A DNA stretch of 64,000 nucleotides from a bacterium MS4 (GCA_000752215.1 CCFG01000008.1:186607-250606), one strand, 5' to 3'; shown: positions 50,854 to 60,857, counted from the stretch's first letter. Numbers and translations are program-made. Notes: generated by a model not told the origin, from the sequence alone.

Positions 50854-52791
50854 TCATTCTTCCACGGCCTCTGCTTCTTCTTTCAGCTGGAACCGGGATA
50901 AAAGGTCGGTCAGCACCTTGGACTGGGAGGAGAGCTCTTCGCCCGCCGCAGCGCTCTTTTCGGCCATGAGGGAAATGTTCTGGATCGCGTCGGAAATCTG
51001 CGTGATGTTCCCCGTTGTCTGCGTTACGAAAGCGGCCTGTGCGTCGGAGGCCTGCGCGATTTCACCGACAAGCCGGAAAAGCGATTCCGACTTTTGTACG
51101 ATCACCTGCAGGGACCTTTCCACCTCGTCCACTGCTTTTGCGCCGGTTGCAATCGCATGAACGGTATTGGCAATCAGAGCGGAGGTATCCCCTACGGCGC
51201 GGGTGCTTTTGCCGGCCAGATTGCGCACCTCGTTTGCCACGACCGCAAAGCCTTTGCCGTAGGCTCCGGCCCGCGCGGCCTCTACCGCGGCGTTCAGAGC
51301 CAGAATGTTTGTCTGGAACGCGATGTCGTCGATCGTCTTGACAATCCGTTCTATTTCCTGTGAGGTCTGGGAGATATCCTTCATGGCGGTAATCAGCTGA
51401 TCCATTTTCCTGTTTCCGTCCTGAATATCCCGCACGATCCCGGACAGCATGACGTTTGCCTGCTGGGCGTTTTCCGCGCTCGTCTGTGCGTGGCCGGAGA
51501 TTTCGTGAACGGAGGAGGAAAGCTTTTCAATGGAGCTCACTTCCTCCGAGGCATTCATAGCCAGAGCCTGCGCCACGTCGGACATTTGACCCGCCGAACC
51601 GTCTACCTGAACGGCGACCAGACGGACCTGGGAAAGCGTCTGGTTCAGGCCGGAAAGGATTCCGTCGATCGCGGTCAGGATTTCATGAAAATCTCCCGGA
51701 TAGGCGGCGCCGCTCTGCAGGGACAGGTCGCCAGAGGAAATCGCTTTCAAGATCATGCAGAGGTCTGTGATCATCCGGCGCAGATTTTCCGACGTTGCGT
51801 TGAGGGCATTTGCAATTCTGCCCGTCTCATCCTGAGATTTTACTTCGAGACGGATATCCAGGTCTCCGCCGGAAATCCGTTCAATGCCCTCCGTTACCTG
51901 CAAAACCGGTCTGGTAATATTCCCGGCAATCCGGAAAGCAAAGAAAAGGGCAATGAGGAAGGAGAGGATTCCGACGCCGATCATCAGCGAGATGGCGGCC
52001 GGTACGCTGGACATAAATTCTGAATGCGCTTCCGAAACATTGACGGACCATCCGTCCGTTCCCGAAATGGGAGCGTATGCGCCGAAATACTGCCGGCCGT
52101 TCCACTTGTAAAGGGAAAATCCCGTTTTTCCCTGAACCATGTTGGCTTCCATTCTGGTGACGACAGGATCGGATTTGCCGTTCTTTTCCTTTGCGGCAGC
52201 GGCGGAATCGCTTTGTACCACCCTGGAGCCGGAATGGTTGAGAATATAGGTGTTGCCTTGATTGCCTACTTTCACTTTGGCGGCAATGTCGCCCAGTGAA
52301 CGGTACGGAATGCTGATCAGAATGATATGCGGTGCGGAGGGATAGGCGTAGTCGAAATGCACTTCTCCGTTTTCCGTGACAGGGTCGCTCAGGTAGGGGG
52401 CCCCCTGCTTTGCCTGTACAAAGGCCTGATTTTCCTGATAATTATCGCCGTTCAGGGCCGAAATTCCGTCCTCCTTGACGATGTCTACCTTCACCAGCCC
52501 GTTTTCCTTGACGAGGCTGTTGATGTACTGTCTGGTGGCTCCATAGTCAGCCCCGACGGTGTTTTTGATCATTGAGACCGACTGGGCCATGATTTCGTAC
52601 TGCCTGAGCTGAGCGCTGATTTCGGAAGAGACGATGCCGGCCGTTTTGCTCAGCGTTTTCTGCAGGGACTGCTCCGTAGAGCGGACAATAAAAAAAGCGG
52701 AAAAAATGCAAAGAACACTGACTGTGCAGAGAATAATAATTGCAGTAAATTGAACAAGCTTATTCTTGATCGTTTTCTGTCTGTTACGCAC
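50854..52791 (-). CDS. Methyl-accepting chemotaxis protein with double CACHE sensor
   Basis: Transmembrane chemoreceptor. GTG start at 52791; 645 residues. First membrane segment near residues 12-35, extracytoplasmic dCACHE-type sensor to about 275 (contains HIILISIPYRSLGDIAAKV and a YKWNGRQYFGAYAPISGTDGW-like strand typical of CACHE), second segment near 280-303, HAMP, then a signalling domain with tip [20 protein letters not shown]. No riboswitch is seen upstream, unlike the other chemoreceptor. Ligands of dCACHE receptors are mostly small amino or organic acids. Confidence 0.92.
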   Translation of the reverse strand: MRNRQKTIKNKLVQFTAIIILCTVSVLCIFSAFFIVRSTEQSLQKTLSKTAGIVSSEISAQLRQYEIMAQSVSMIKNTVGADYGATRQYINSLVKENGLVKVDIVKEDGISALNGDNYQENQAFVQAKQGAPYLSDPVTENGEVHFDYAYPSAPHIILISIPYRSLGDIAAKVKVGNQGNTYILNHSGSRVVQSDSAAAAKEKNGKSDPVVTRMEANMVQGKTGFSLYKWNGRQYFGAYAPISGTDGWSVNVSEAHSEFMSSVPAAISLMIGVGILSFLIALFFAFRIAGNITRPVLQVTEGIERISGGDLDIRLEVKSQDETGRIANALNATSENLRRMITDLCMILKAISSGDLSLQSGAAYPGDFHEILTAIDGILSGLNQTLSQVRLVAVQVDGSAGQMSDVAQALAMNASEEVSSIEKLSSSVHEISGHAQTSAENAQQANVMLSGIVRDIQDGNRKMDQLITAMKDISQTSQEIERIVKTIDDIAFQTNILALNAAVEAARAGAYGKGFAVVANEVRNLAGKSTRAVGDTSALIANTVHAIATGAKAVDEVERSLQVIVQKSESLFRLVGEIAQASDAQAAFVTQTTGNITQISDAIQNISLMAEKSAAAGEELSSQSKVLTDLLSRFQLKEEAEAVEE

Positions 52792-52841
52792 AATGAAGAT
52801 ACCCTTCCCGTCGTTTAATAGGATCTTTTTTCAACGGTTTC

Positions 52842-52870
52842 AGTATATCATTATTTATGGCGCCATACAG
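52842..52870 (-). promoter_or_regulatory. Putative promoter of the dCACHE chemoreceptor
   Basis: Minus strand: CTGTAT (52870-52865), 17-base spacer, TATACT (52847-52842). A sigma-D type motility promoter was looked for and not found with correct spacing. Confidence 0.45.
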
Positions 52871-52908
52871 AATTTACCAATGATTTTAAGACGGAATTAA
52901 CCTCCCTT

Positions 52909-54087
52909 TTACATTCCGTTTTCTTCCTCCTTCGGAGGCTGACCGTTCAATTTTTTCTCTTCCAGACGCTTGTTGATGTTTTCCCGCAGGAGCGTGTACA
53001 TCACGGCGCAGAGAGGGATGTTGACCAGCATTCCGACCAGACCGAACGTGTTGCCGCCGATGGTGACGGCGGCAAGCACCCACAGCGCCGGCAGGCCGAC
53101 CTTCGAGCCGACCACGCGCGGGAAGATCAGGTTGCCCTCCAGCTGCTGGAGGACGATGAAAAATACGACGAACCAGACCGCCTGAATGGGGTTGACGACC
53201 AAAATCAGCAGGGCGCCGATACAGGTGCTTAAAAACGCGCCGAAAATCGGAATCAGCGCCATAAACGCCACAATCACAGAGACGAGCAGCGCATAGGGGA
53301 AGCTGAAAATCTGCATTCCGATAAAGCAGAGCGAGCCGAGGATACAGGCCTCGGTGCACTGTCCGGCAATAAAATTGGAAAAGGCATGGTCGGTCAGGCT
53401 GCACACCCGTACGATGGTGTCTGCCGGCTTTTTGGGGAAATAAGCGTACAGGAAACGCTTTGTCTGTGCTTCCAGCTTTTCTTTTTGCGCGAGAATGTTG
53501 ATGGCGAAGACAAGGCCGAGCACCATGGTAATGACAGCGTGGAACAGATTCGTAGCCACCGTAACGGTGGAGCCCACCAGCGTGTTGGCCAGCTTCTGCC
53601 CGTACTGGGCCAGCATCTGGCTGAGGTTTGTCCAGTCGATCTGCAGATTGCTGACGTATTCCCTGACCGCGGGATACTTGTTTCCGACTGCGATCAGGTT
53701 GTTTTGAAGCTCGGTGAAAAAGCTCGGAATATTGTTGGTCAGGCTGGTAATCGTGCGGACAAGCTCCGGAATCAGGATCAGCATAATCAGGGCGATAATC
53801 CCGATGACAATCAGGAAGGTGATCAGAATGCTGACCGCGCGCCTCACTTTCGGCCAGTTTTTCGTATAGCGGCGGTTGATCGGCGCAAGCAGGCGGCTTT
53901 CTACATTCCGCATCAGGACATTGAGAATGAAGGAGATGGCAAGACCGAGCAGAATCGGCTCAAAAATCCCCGCAATGATCCCGGTCAGCTCCGAAAACCG
54001 GTATAAATTTTTCAGCCCAAGGTAAAGCACAATGCTGAAAGCAATGAGCAGGGCGATCTTTTTCATGTTGCTTTTATTAAGTTCCAT
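52909..54087 (-). CDS. AI-2E family membrane transporter (YtvI/PerM-like)
   Basis: Integral membrane protein of a broad family; members include autoinducer-2 exporters and Na+/H+ antiporters, most uncharacterised. ATG at 54087 with AAGGAA upstream; a farther in-frame ATG at 54150 has no site. 392 residues, about eight hydrophobic segments with the long amphipathic middle stretch; PIFGAFLSTCIGALLIL and VGSKVGLPALWVLAAVTIGGNTFGLVGMLVNIP-like C-terminal sequence are conserved landmarks. Charged Lys/Glu tail. Function here unknown. Confidence 0.87.
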   Translation of the reverse strand: MELNKSNMKKIALLIAFSIVLYLGLKNLYRFSELTGIIAGIFEPILLGLAISFILNVLMRNVESRLLAPINRRYTKNWPKVRRAVSILITFLIVIGIIALIMLILIPELVRTITSLTNNIPSFFTELQNNLIAVGNKYPAVREYVSNLQIDWTNLSQMLAQYGQKLANTLVGSTVTVATNLFHAVITMVLGLVFAINILAQKEKLEAQTKRFLYAYFPKKPADTIVRVCSLTDHAFSNFIAGQCTEACILGSLCFIGMQIFSFPYALLVSVIVAFMALIPIFGAFLSTCIGALLILVVNPIQAVWFVVFFIVLQQLEGNLIFPRVVGSKVGLPALWVLAAVTIGGNTFGLVGMLVNIPLCAVMYTLLRENINKRLEEKKLNGQPPKEEENGM

Positions 54088-54472
54088 TTTCCGTTCCTTT
54101 CCAACCTGTTGCCGGCGGCCTTTGAAACCTCGCAGGTTGTCCCATTTCACTGCGTGAACCCGCTGGCGCAGCGCGCCGTTATGATATCTTTATCAATTGA
54201 CGAAGCGGGTATCATTATCACTTGCGACCATTATACCATAATGCGTACCGATAGAAAATGATTGCTTTCAAAAGCCTTTTTTATATTTTAGCACAATTTA
54301 TCTGACAATATATGGTATCCCTCAAATAATTTGATAGAATACGGTTTCGCGGTTTTCATCCGGCTGTTTCTATGTTATGATGGAATCCATAGAAAAAATA
54401 TCTAAATAAACGGCCTGCTCTATGGGCGGATACCGTTCCAATATTGACGATATGGAAACAGAGGATAGAATT
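54088..54472. other. Divergent intergenic region
   Basis: 385 bases between the AI-2E gene (minus) and the ABC-F gene (plus). Minus strand: TATAAT at 54235-54230 with TTTTCT 17 bases upstream, possible AI-2E promoter. Plus strand: TTTCAT (54354-54359), 16 bases, TATGAT (54376-54381), possible ABC-F promoter. No leader peptide, riboswitch or attenuator that I can recognise ahead of the ABC-F gene. Confidence 0.4.
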
Positions 54473-56269
54473 GTGCTGTTGTTATCTGCGGAAAAAATCA
54501 GGAAAAGCTACAGTGAGAAAATACTGCTGAAGAATGTCTCCCTAGGGATTCAGGAGGGGGATAAAATCGGGATGATCGGGGTGAACGGAACCGGGAAAAG
54601 CACGCTTTTGAAAATCGTCGCGGGACAAGAGAGCCCAGACAGCGGCACGGTCACCAAATTCGGGAGCGTGCGCGTGGGGTATCTGCCGCAGAACCCGGTT
54701 TTTCCGGAAGGGGTTACGGTGCTGGAACAGGTCAAACAGGGGATCGCACAGCAGCAGCGGGAATCGAAGGAGTATGAATGCAAAGCGATTTTGACCCGTC
54801 TTGGGATTACGGATTTTGACGAACCGGTCAGCCGGCTTTCCGGCGGACAGAAAAAGCGCGTATCGCTTGCCAGCGCTCTGGTAACCCCTGTGGAGGTACT
54901 AGTGCTGGACGAGCCCACCAACCATATGGACAACGACATGGTCGACTGGCTGGAAAACTACCTTGCCCGTTACCCGGGCGCTCTGCTCATGGTGACGCAC
55001 GACCGTTATTTCCTTGACCGCGTTACCAACCGGATCGTTGAGCTGCAGGACGGGAATCTATACAGCTATCAGGCAAATTACACGAAATATCTGGAACTGA
55101 AAGCGGAGCGGGAAAGCATGGAGGCCGCGAGTGAGCGCAAGCGCCAGAGCCTGCTCCGAAAGGAGCTGGAGTGGATTCAGCGCGGCGCGCGGGCGCGCAG
55201 CACAAAGCAGCGCTTCCGGGTGGAACGGTTTGCGCAGATGAGCGCGCAGGAGGTCAAAACGGAGCAGGAAAAGCTGGCAATGAGCTCCGTGAGCATGCGG
55301 CTCGGCAGGAAAATCATTGAAATCGACGGGATTGAAAAGCGCTACGGCGACAGGCGGCTCATCCGGAATTTTTCCTACAACCTGCTGCGCGGGGACCGTA
55401 TCGGCATTATCGGCGCAAACGGCTGCGGTAAATCAACGCTGCTGAAAATCATTACCGGACAGGTTGCGCCGGACAGCGGCACGGTCACCGTGGGGGAAAC
55501 CGTACGGATCGGCTGCTTTTTGCAGGAATGCGAGGATATGGACCCTGGTCTGCGCGCAATCGACTATATTAAGAATATCTCTGCGGAGGTCATGACCCCG
55601 GAAGGGATGCTGACCGCTTCCCAGCTGATGGAAAAGTTTCTGTTCACATCCGATCTGCAGTATTCGGTGATCGGCAGGCTGTCGGGAGGGGGACGCCGCA
55701 GGCTCTACCTGCTCGGCATTCTGATGCAGGCGCCGAACGTTTTGCTTTTTGACGAGCCCACAAACGACCTTGACATCCAAACGTTGACCATTCTGGAGGA
55801 TTATCTCCAGAATTTTTCGGGCGCCGTTGTCGTCGTGTCCCACGACCGTTATTTTCTGGATAAGGTCGCGGAGCATATTTTCGCGTTTGAGAACGGGGAA
55901 ATCCACGATTATACCGGCGGCTATTCCGACTATCTGGAACAGAAAAAGCCCGAGGCGGAGGAAACGCCGAAGGAAAAGGAAAGCAGGCCGAAAGCCGCTT
56001 ACCGGGAAAAACCGGCCAAACTGAAATTTTCCTTTAAGGAGGAGCGGGAATACGGGGAAATCGATTCGGTCATCGCCGGGCTGGAGGAAAAAATCGCCGC
56101 CGCACAACGGGAAATTGCACAGCAGTCCAGCAACTACGTCCTGCTTTCCGAACTGATTGCGGAAAAGGAAGCGCTGGAAGCCGAGCTTGACGCCAAAACC
56201 GAACGCTGGGTATACCTGAACGAGCTGGCCGACCGGATCGCGGAGCAAAACGCAGAAGAATCACCGTAA
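54473..56269 (+). CDS. ABC-F family ATPase (Uup/YfmR type)
   Basis: Soluble, ribosome-associated ATPase with two fused ATPase domains and no membrane part. GTG at 54473 follows GAGGA at seven bases; an upstream ATG (54422) lacks a site. 598 residues. Domain 1: GVNGTGKST, LSGGQKKRVSLA, VLDEPTNHMD. The linker between the domains is rich in Arg/Lys/Glu helix. Domain 2: GANGCGKST, LSGGGRRRLYL (third G where Q/E is common), LLFDEPTNDLD. The C-terminal ~80 residues form a coiled coil (EEKIAAAQREIAQQ...) typical of Uup/YfmR. This tail argues for a translation/housekeeping factor rather than antibiotic resistance. Confidence 0.9.
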   Translation: MLLLSAEKIRKSYSEKILLKNVSLGIQEGDKIGMIGVNGTGKSTLLKIVAGQESPDSGTVTKFGSVRVGYLPQNPVFPEGVTVLEQVKQGIAQQQRESKEYECKAILTRLGITDFDEPVSRLSGGQKKRVSLASALVTPVEVLVLDEPTNHMDNDMVDWLENYLARYPGALLMVTHDRYFLDRVTNRIVELQDGNLYSYQANYTKYLELKAERESMEAASERKRQSLLRKELEWIQRGARARSTKQRFRVERFAQMSAQEVKTEQEKLAMSSVSMRLGRKIIEIDGIEKRYGDRRLIRNFSYNLLRGDRIGIIGANGCGKSTLLKIITGQVAPDSGTVTVGETVRIGCFLQECEDMDPGLRAIDYIKNISAEVMTPEGMLTASQLMEKFLFTSDLQYSVIGRLSGGGRRRLYLLGILMQAPNVLLFDEPTNDLDIQTLTILEDYLQNFSGAVVVVSHDRYFLDKVAEHIFAFENGEIHDYTGGYSDYLEQKKPEAEETPKEKESRPKAAYREKPAKLKFSFKEEREYGEIDSVIAGLEEKIAAAQREIAQQSSNYVLLSELIAEKEALEAELDAKTERWVYLNELADRIAEQNAEESP

Positions 56270-56274
56270 ATCAA

Positions 56275-56301
56275 AAAGGCAGCCGCTCAGCGGCTGCCTT
56301 T
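56275..56301. terminator. Terminator shared by the ABC-F gene and the hyp operon
   Basis: AAAGGCAGCCG (56275-56285) pairs with CGGCTGCCTTT (56291-56301); A-rich left flank gives U's to the minus-strand transcript as well. Confidence 0.85.
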
Positions 56302-56320
56302 CCTATCATTTATAAGCCCA

Positions 56321-57307
56321 TTAACAGATTCTCGGCAATCCCTCGCCGTAAAGAACAGTGACAATACGGGTGCCCCCGATGGGAGTGCGCAGCAGGACGG
56401 TGCCGGGCTCGCCGGAAACGACCTTTCCAATAATGGCCGCGTTTTTCCCGTACCGGCTTTTTTTCATGCAGGCAAGGGCTTTCTGTGCGTCCCCGGCGGC
56501 TACGACGGCGGTCATTTTACCCTCGTTGCCCATATAAAGGGGGTCAAGGCCCAATATTTCACAGAAACCGCGCACCTGTGCGGAAACGGGAATCGCTGTT
56601 TCCTCAAGCTCCATACAGCAGGAAGAGGCGCCGGCAAATTCGTTCAGCACCGTTCCCAGGCCGCCGCGGGTAACGTCACGCATGGCTTTTACCTTTACAC
56701 CGCTTTTCAGAAGCGCGTTCACCATTTCGTTCAGGGGGGCGCAGTCGCTTTGAATGGTATTCCGGATATTCATCCGTTCGCTCAGAATAGCCGCGTGATG
56801 ATCGCCCAGATTGCCCGAAAGCAGGATCACGTCGCCCTCTTCGCAGGAGGCCGCGCTGAGCGAAGCGTCCGGCGGCACAAAGCCCACACCGGCGGTGTTG
56901 ATGTAGATGCCGCCCTTGCCTTCCACGACCTTGGTGTCGCCCGCCACAATACTGACTCCGGCTTCCGAGGCGGTTTCCGCCATGGGGGCCGCTATTTTTT
57001 TTAGCTCCTCCGTGTCGGCGCCTTCCTCCAGAATGAATCCGCAGGTAAGGTAGCGGGGCTTTGCCCCGCTCATCAGAAGGTCGTTCACCGTCCCGCAGAC
57101 GGACAGCCTGCCGATATCGCCGCCCGGGAAAAACAGGGGCGTTACCACGAAGCTGTCCGTCGTCACGGCGATTTTTTCCGCGCCGGGAACAACGGCGGAA
57201 TCCTCCATTTTGGCTAAAACGGGATTGTGAAAGCTTTTTTCAAAAATATCTTCGATCAGCTCGGCGGTGGCTTTTCCGCCGCTGCCGTGCGCCATGGTTA
57301 TTTTCAT
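56321..57307 (-). CDS. hypE: Hydrogenase maturation factor HypE
   Basis: Dehydrates the HypF-delivered carbamoyl group on its own C-terminal Cys to a nitrile, source of the cyanide ligand of the [NiFe] site. 328 residues; ATG 57307 overlaps the hypD stop (TAATG). N-terminal MAHGSGGKATAELI, ATP-binding DSFVVTP and GTVNDLLMSGA, and GDTKVVEGKGG are typical PurM/HypE features; the protein ends PRIC with the essential C-terminal Cys. Last gene of the hydrogenase operon. Confidence 0.96.
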   Translation of the reverse strand: MKITMAHGSGGKATAELIEDIFEKSFHNPVLAKMEDSAVVPGAEKIAVTTDSFVVTPLFFPGGDIGRLSVCGTVNDLLMSGAKPRYLTCGFILEEGADTEELKKIAAPMAETASEAGVSIVAGDTKVVEGKGGIYINTAGVGFVPPDASLSAASCEEGDVILLSGNLGDHHAAILSERMNIRNTIQSDCAPLNEMVNALLKSGVKVKAMRDVTRGGLGTVLNEFAGASSCCMELEETAIPVSAQVRGFCEILGLDPLYMGNEGKMTAVVAAGDAQKALACMKKSRYGKNAAIIGKVVSGEPGTVLLRTPIGGTRIVTVLYGEGLPRIC

Positions 57308-58344
57308 TACCGTTTCCTCATATTTGTAAAATAAGTGTAGCAGCTGCCCTCCATCGACACCATACAAGCGCCCTGCGGCGTCTGCGGGGTACAGGAGGAA
57401 CCGAACAGGGGGCATTCGTTCGGGGAGACCGCCCCGGTCAGCACCTGCGCACATCGGCAGTGGGCGTTGGCGCCGCGGTCGTCGTTCAGGCCCGCGCTGC
57501 CCGCGTCGAAGCGGGCGTATTCCTCCCGCAGAAGCAGGCCGGAATCCGGGATGCCGCCCATTCCGCGCCATGCGGCGTCACAGGGGGCAAAATACTTGTC
57601 CACCATTTTCTGCGCGGTCCGGTTGCCTTCCTCCGTTACCGCGCCGGGATACAGGTTCATGACCCCGGCTTTTCCGTTTTTTCGGACGAGCGCGTAGATC
57701 GCCGCCAGAATCTGCGGCCCTTCAAAGCCCGCGACCGCAAACGGAATGCCGTATTTCTCGGATAAAGGCTCAAAAATACGGCTGCCGGTAATCACGCTGA
57801 CGTGGCCGGGCGCGAGAAAGCCGTCCACGCCGCCCTGGTTTTTGCAGATCCAGTCGATCACCGGGGGCATGGTTTTCAGGGAGGTCAGGATCTTTACATT
57901 GGAGATGCCGTTTGAAATCGCTTCCTCAAGCAGCATGGTGTACACCGGGGCGGTGGTTTCAAATCCGACCGCCGCGAAAATGTAGGTGCGGGCGGGGTCG
58001 TCCGCCGCCAGCTTCAGCGTATCCAGCGGGGAATAGACCATCCGCACATGGCCGCCCGTGGCTTTCGCGTCGTTCAGGTTCCGGCTGCCGCCCGGTACGC
58101 GCAGCATGTCGCCGAACGTGACGACCACATTTTCCGGTTCCATGCTAAGTGCGACAAGCTTGTCAATATAGGCGGTGACCGTAACGCAGACGGGGCATCC
58201 GGGCCCGGAAATCATCCGGACGGCGGGGGAGAGCATTCCGGTAATGCCGCAGCGGGAAATCTGCGCCGTGTGGGTCCCGCAGACCTCCATCAGCCGCAGA
58301 GGCGGCCCGTCGTAGGCGTTCAGATACGATTGGATATCCGTCAT
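57307..58344 (-). CDS. hypD: Hydrogenase maturation factor HypD
   Basis: Iron-sulfur protein that with HypC assembles the Fe(CN)2CO group. ATG at 58344 overlaps the hypC stop (ATGA). 345 residues. Conserved Cys motifs CGTHTAQISRCG near residue 22, GPGCPVCVT near 52, and the cluster-binding C-terminal GSSCTPQTPQGACMVSMEGSC. GFETTAP near 130. Complete and normal. Confidence 0.96.
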   Translation of the reverse strand: MTDIQSYLNAYDGPPLRLMEVCGTHTAQISRCGITGMLSPAVRMISGPGCPVCVTVTAYIDKLVALSMEPENVVVTFGDMLRVPGGSRNLNDAKATGGHVRMVYSPLDTLKLAADDPARTYIFAAVGFETTAPVYTMLLEEAISNGISNVKILTSLKTMPPVIDWICKNQGGVDGFLAPGHVSVITGSRIFEPLSEKYGIPFAVAGFEGPQILAAIYALVRKNGKAGVMNLYPGAVTEEGNRTAQKMVDKYFAPCDAAWRGMGGIPDSGLLLREEYARFDAGSAGLNDDRGANAHCRCAQVLTGAVSPNECPLFGSSCTPQTPQGACMVSMEGSCYTYFTNMRKR

Positions 58345-58553
58345 AGCTCTTCCATTTCCTTCAGAAGCTCCTCCAGCGCGTCGCGGTCCTGTTCCGTCAG
58401 CACCTGCAGGATGCATCCGGCGTGAACCAGAACGCTGTCGCCCGGTTTGATTTTCACCAGGCCGGCCTCTGCTTCCAGCGTATTTCCGCTGAAATCCACC
58501 GTCGCTTTTCTACCGTTTACTTTAACAACCCTGCCGGGCAGTGCAACACACAT
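58341..58553 (-). CDS. hypC: Hydrogenase maturation chaperone HypC
   Basis: Small chaperone that carries iron to the large-subunit precursor with HypD. 70 residues; begins MCVALPGRV with the essential Cys2, then the GDSVLVHAGCILQVL ending typical of the HypC/HupF family. One HypC only, consistent with a single hydrogenase. Confidence 0.96.
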   Translation of the reverse strand: MCVALPGRVVKVNGRKATVDFSGNTLEAEAGLVKIKPGDSVLVHAGCILQVLTEQDRDALEELLKEMEEL

Positions 58554-58595
58554 AGCAATCTCCTTTTGGTTGGAATCTTCCGAATCGTCGGTGGC

Positions 58596-60857
58596 TTATT
58601 TGCGAACGCCCTCTGCCTGCGCGCAGAGCCACGCCTGCCCCAGACAGATTCCGCCGTCGTTGGACGGTACGGCGGAATTGAAATAGACCTGGAAACCGTC
58701 CGCGGTCAGCCGGTCATGGCAGTCCTGCAGAAGCAGAAGGTTTGCGAAAACGCCCCCGCTCAGGGCTACGCGGCTTTCGCCGCTCTCTTCCCGGATGCTC
58801 CGGCAGACCGTCAGAATCATTTCGGCAAGCGCCCGGTGAAACCCAAGCGCAATGCGGTTCCTGTTTTCCCCTTTTGCAGCCGTTTGCAGAAGCAGGCGGA
58901 TAAAATCGGCCTGGTCTGCTTCCAGTTCCCCGGCGGGATTCCGGCTGAGGGCGAAGTGGAACGGCACCGGCTCTTCTCCAGCTTCTTTTGCCGCAGAAGC
59001 CGCGTTTTCCAGCGCGATGGCGCATTCCCCTTCGTAGGAATTCTCTTCTTTAATGCCCAGTATGGCGCAGACCGCGTCGAACAGCCGCCCCGCGCTGGAG
59101 CTTTCCTGTGTATTGACCTGATGCCGGAGGGCGGCCTTGACAAACGGGAAGCGCTCGCTGCCGGATTCCTCGCCCGCGGCGAACCGGTAGCAGTCGGAGG
59201 TCAGCACGGCGTTTTCTGCCGCCGCGTCGCCGCCGCAGAGCCGAACAGGGCTCAAATGCGCCCGGCGCGCAAAGTCCGCGCCGCGGCAAAGCAAAAATTC
59301 CCCGCCCCAGACCGTTTTGTCCGTGCCGTAGCCGGTGCCGTCGAAAACCACGCCGATACAGCCGTCCAGACGATGCTCCGCCATGACGGAGGCGGCGTGA
59401 GCGTGATGGTGCTGAATAAGGATGGGGCTTTCCAGACCGAAGTCCCGCGCGATCCTCTGCGCCAGCGCGTGGGACTGATAGCCGGGATGCAGGTCGCACA
59501 CAATCCTCTGCGGGGAAATCCGCAGGAGCTGTTCCATCCGCTTCAGGCCGATTTTGTAATTCTCATAGACCTTGTAATTTTCGATGTCCCCGAAATACTG
59601 GCTCAGATAGGCGCGGTCGCCGCTGAGCAGGCAGAAACAGCTTTTCAGGTCCCCGCCCATGGCCAGAACCGGATGCTCCGTCCGCTGCTCCAGCAGAACG
59701 GGCAGGGGAACATACCCCCGGCTGCGGCGGAGAATCTGTGGTACCGAGCACGCGACCCGCCCGACGGAGTCGTCCAGCGGGGTCACGATCCGGCGGGTAT
59801 TGTACAGGATTCCCGCAAGATAGGGAATGTCTGACCGAAGCAGTTCGTCGTCCTTATAAATCATTGGCTCGGAGGTAAAATTCCCGCTCGTGACAATCAA
59901 GGGGCCGCAGGCGTCCGTCAGAAGCTGGTGCAGACCGGTACAGGGCAGAAACGCGCCGAGGAAACGGCTTTCCCCGCAGACACCGGAACAAAACCCGTCC
60001 GACGGGTTGTTCAGCAGGACAATGGGGCGGGCCGCGGACAGCAGCATGGCTTCTTCTTCCTGATTCACACCGCACATTTTGCGGATGCTTTCCAGATCGG
60101 GAAACATAACGGCGAAAGGCTTCTTTTCCCGTCCCTTTAAAAGACGCAGGCGCTCCACCGCGTCTTCAAGGCTGGGGGAACAGACAAACTGATATCCGCC
60201 CACGCCTTTTACAGCGAGCACAGCCCCGTTTTTCAGAAGGGTAACCGCCCGTTCCAGAGCTTCCTGCTTTTCCAGCGTGATTCCGCCGGTAAGCAGCTGC
60301 AGCTGAGGCCCGCAGCGGTGACAGGAGATCGTCTGCGCGTGGCGTCTGCGCCCGGATGCATACTCGCGTTCGCAGTCGGGGCACATGGCAAAGTCCTTCA
60401 TAGTGGTGCTTTCACGGTCGTACGGCAGGGCGTTCATAATGCTGAACCTAGGCCCGCAGGAAGCGCAGCTGATAAACGGATATCCCCGGCGCCGGTTTTC
60501 AGGCGAATACAGCTCTTTTTTGCATTCGTCGCACATCGGCAGATCCGGCGGAATCATCGGCGTGCCGGCCTCGTTTTGCGCGGCCTTGCCGCTTTTCAGA
60601 ATGGAAAAGCCGTCAAAGCGCTGTTCCGGCATCGGCTCTGTCCTGATTTCCGTCACCAGCGCGCCGTTGGGTGCTTCGGTGCGAAGGGAATGCAAAAATT
60701 CCTCCACCCGCTGTTTTTCCCCGGAGGCGGCGATTTCAACAATCCCGCCGCTGTTGCGCACGTTGCCGGAAATATCCAGCCTGTGCGCCAGTCCGGCTAC
60801 AAAGGGACGGTATCCTACGCCCTGTACGATGCCGGAAACGGTAATGAAAACATTCAT
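58596..60857 (-). CDS. hypF: Carbamoyltransferase HypF
   Basis: Makes carbamoyl-adenylate from carbamoyl phosphate and transfers it to HypE. 753 residues in the usual order: acylphosphatase domain (about 1-90, GVGYRPFV), two zinc fingers (CDECKKELYSP...CASCGPRF and CPDCEREY...CHRCGPQL), YrdC-like domain (about 195-375) and Kae1-like domain with HHHAHAASVMAEH and VFDGTGYGTD. The start overlaps the hypA stop by four bases. All catalytic motifs intact. Confidence 0.96.
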   Translation of the reverse strand: MNVFITVSGIVQGVGYRPFVAGLAHRLDISGNVRNSGGIVEIAASGEKQRVEEFLHSLRTEAPNGALVTEIRTEPMPEQRFDGFSILKSGKAAQNEAGTPMIPPDLPMCDECKKELYSPENRRRGYPFISCASCGPRFSIMNALPYDRESTTMKDFAMCPDCEREYASGRRRHAQTISCHRCGPQLQLLTGGITLEKQEALERAVTLLKNGAVLAVKGVGGYQFVCSPSLEDAVERLRLLKGREKKPFAVMFPDLESIRKMCGVNQEEEAMLLSAARPIVLLNNPSDGFCSGVCGESRFLGAFLPCTGLHQLLTDACGPLIVTSGNFTSEPMIYKDDELLRSDIPYLAGILYNTRRIVTPLDDSVGRVACSVPQILRRSRGYVPLPVLLEQRTEHPVLAMGGDLKSCFCLLSGDRAYLSQYFGDIENYKVYENYKIGLKRMEQLLRISPQRIVCDLHPGYQSHALAQRIARDFGLESPILIQHHHAHAASVMAEHRLDGCIGVVFDGTGYGTDKTVWGGEFLLCRGADFARRAHLSPVRLCGGDAAAENAVLTSDCYRFAAGEESGSERFPFVKAALRHQVNTQESSSAGRLFDAVCAILGIKEENSYEGECAIALENAASAAKEAGEEPVPFHFALSRNPAGELEADQADFIRLLLQTAAKGENRNRIALGFHRALAEMILTVCRSIREESGESRVALSGGVFANLLLLQDCHDRLTADGFQVYFNSAVPSNDGGICLGQAWLCAQAEGVRK

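Noticed and set aside
52792-52908. Possible sigma-D (motility) promoter before the dCACHE chemoreceptor
   Set aside because: TAAA and GCCATAAA words occur but only 11 bases apart, too close for that sigma factor; a sigma-A-like pair fits better.
54088-54472. Leader peptide or attenuator ahead of the ABC-F gene, as in antibiotic-resistance ABC-F
   Set aside because: No short frame with ribosome site plus hairpin pair seen; the Uup/YfmR-type C-terminal coil also argues against a resistance protein.
58422-59834. 470-codon plus-strand frame opposite hypF and hypC
   Set aside because: Antisense to essential maturation genes with intact motifs; no family resemblance.
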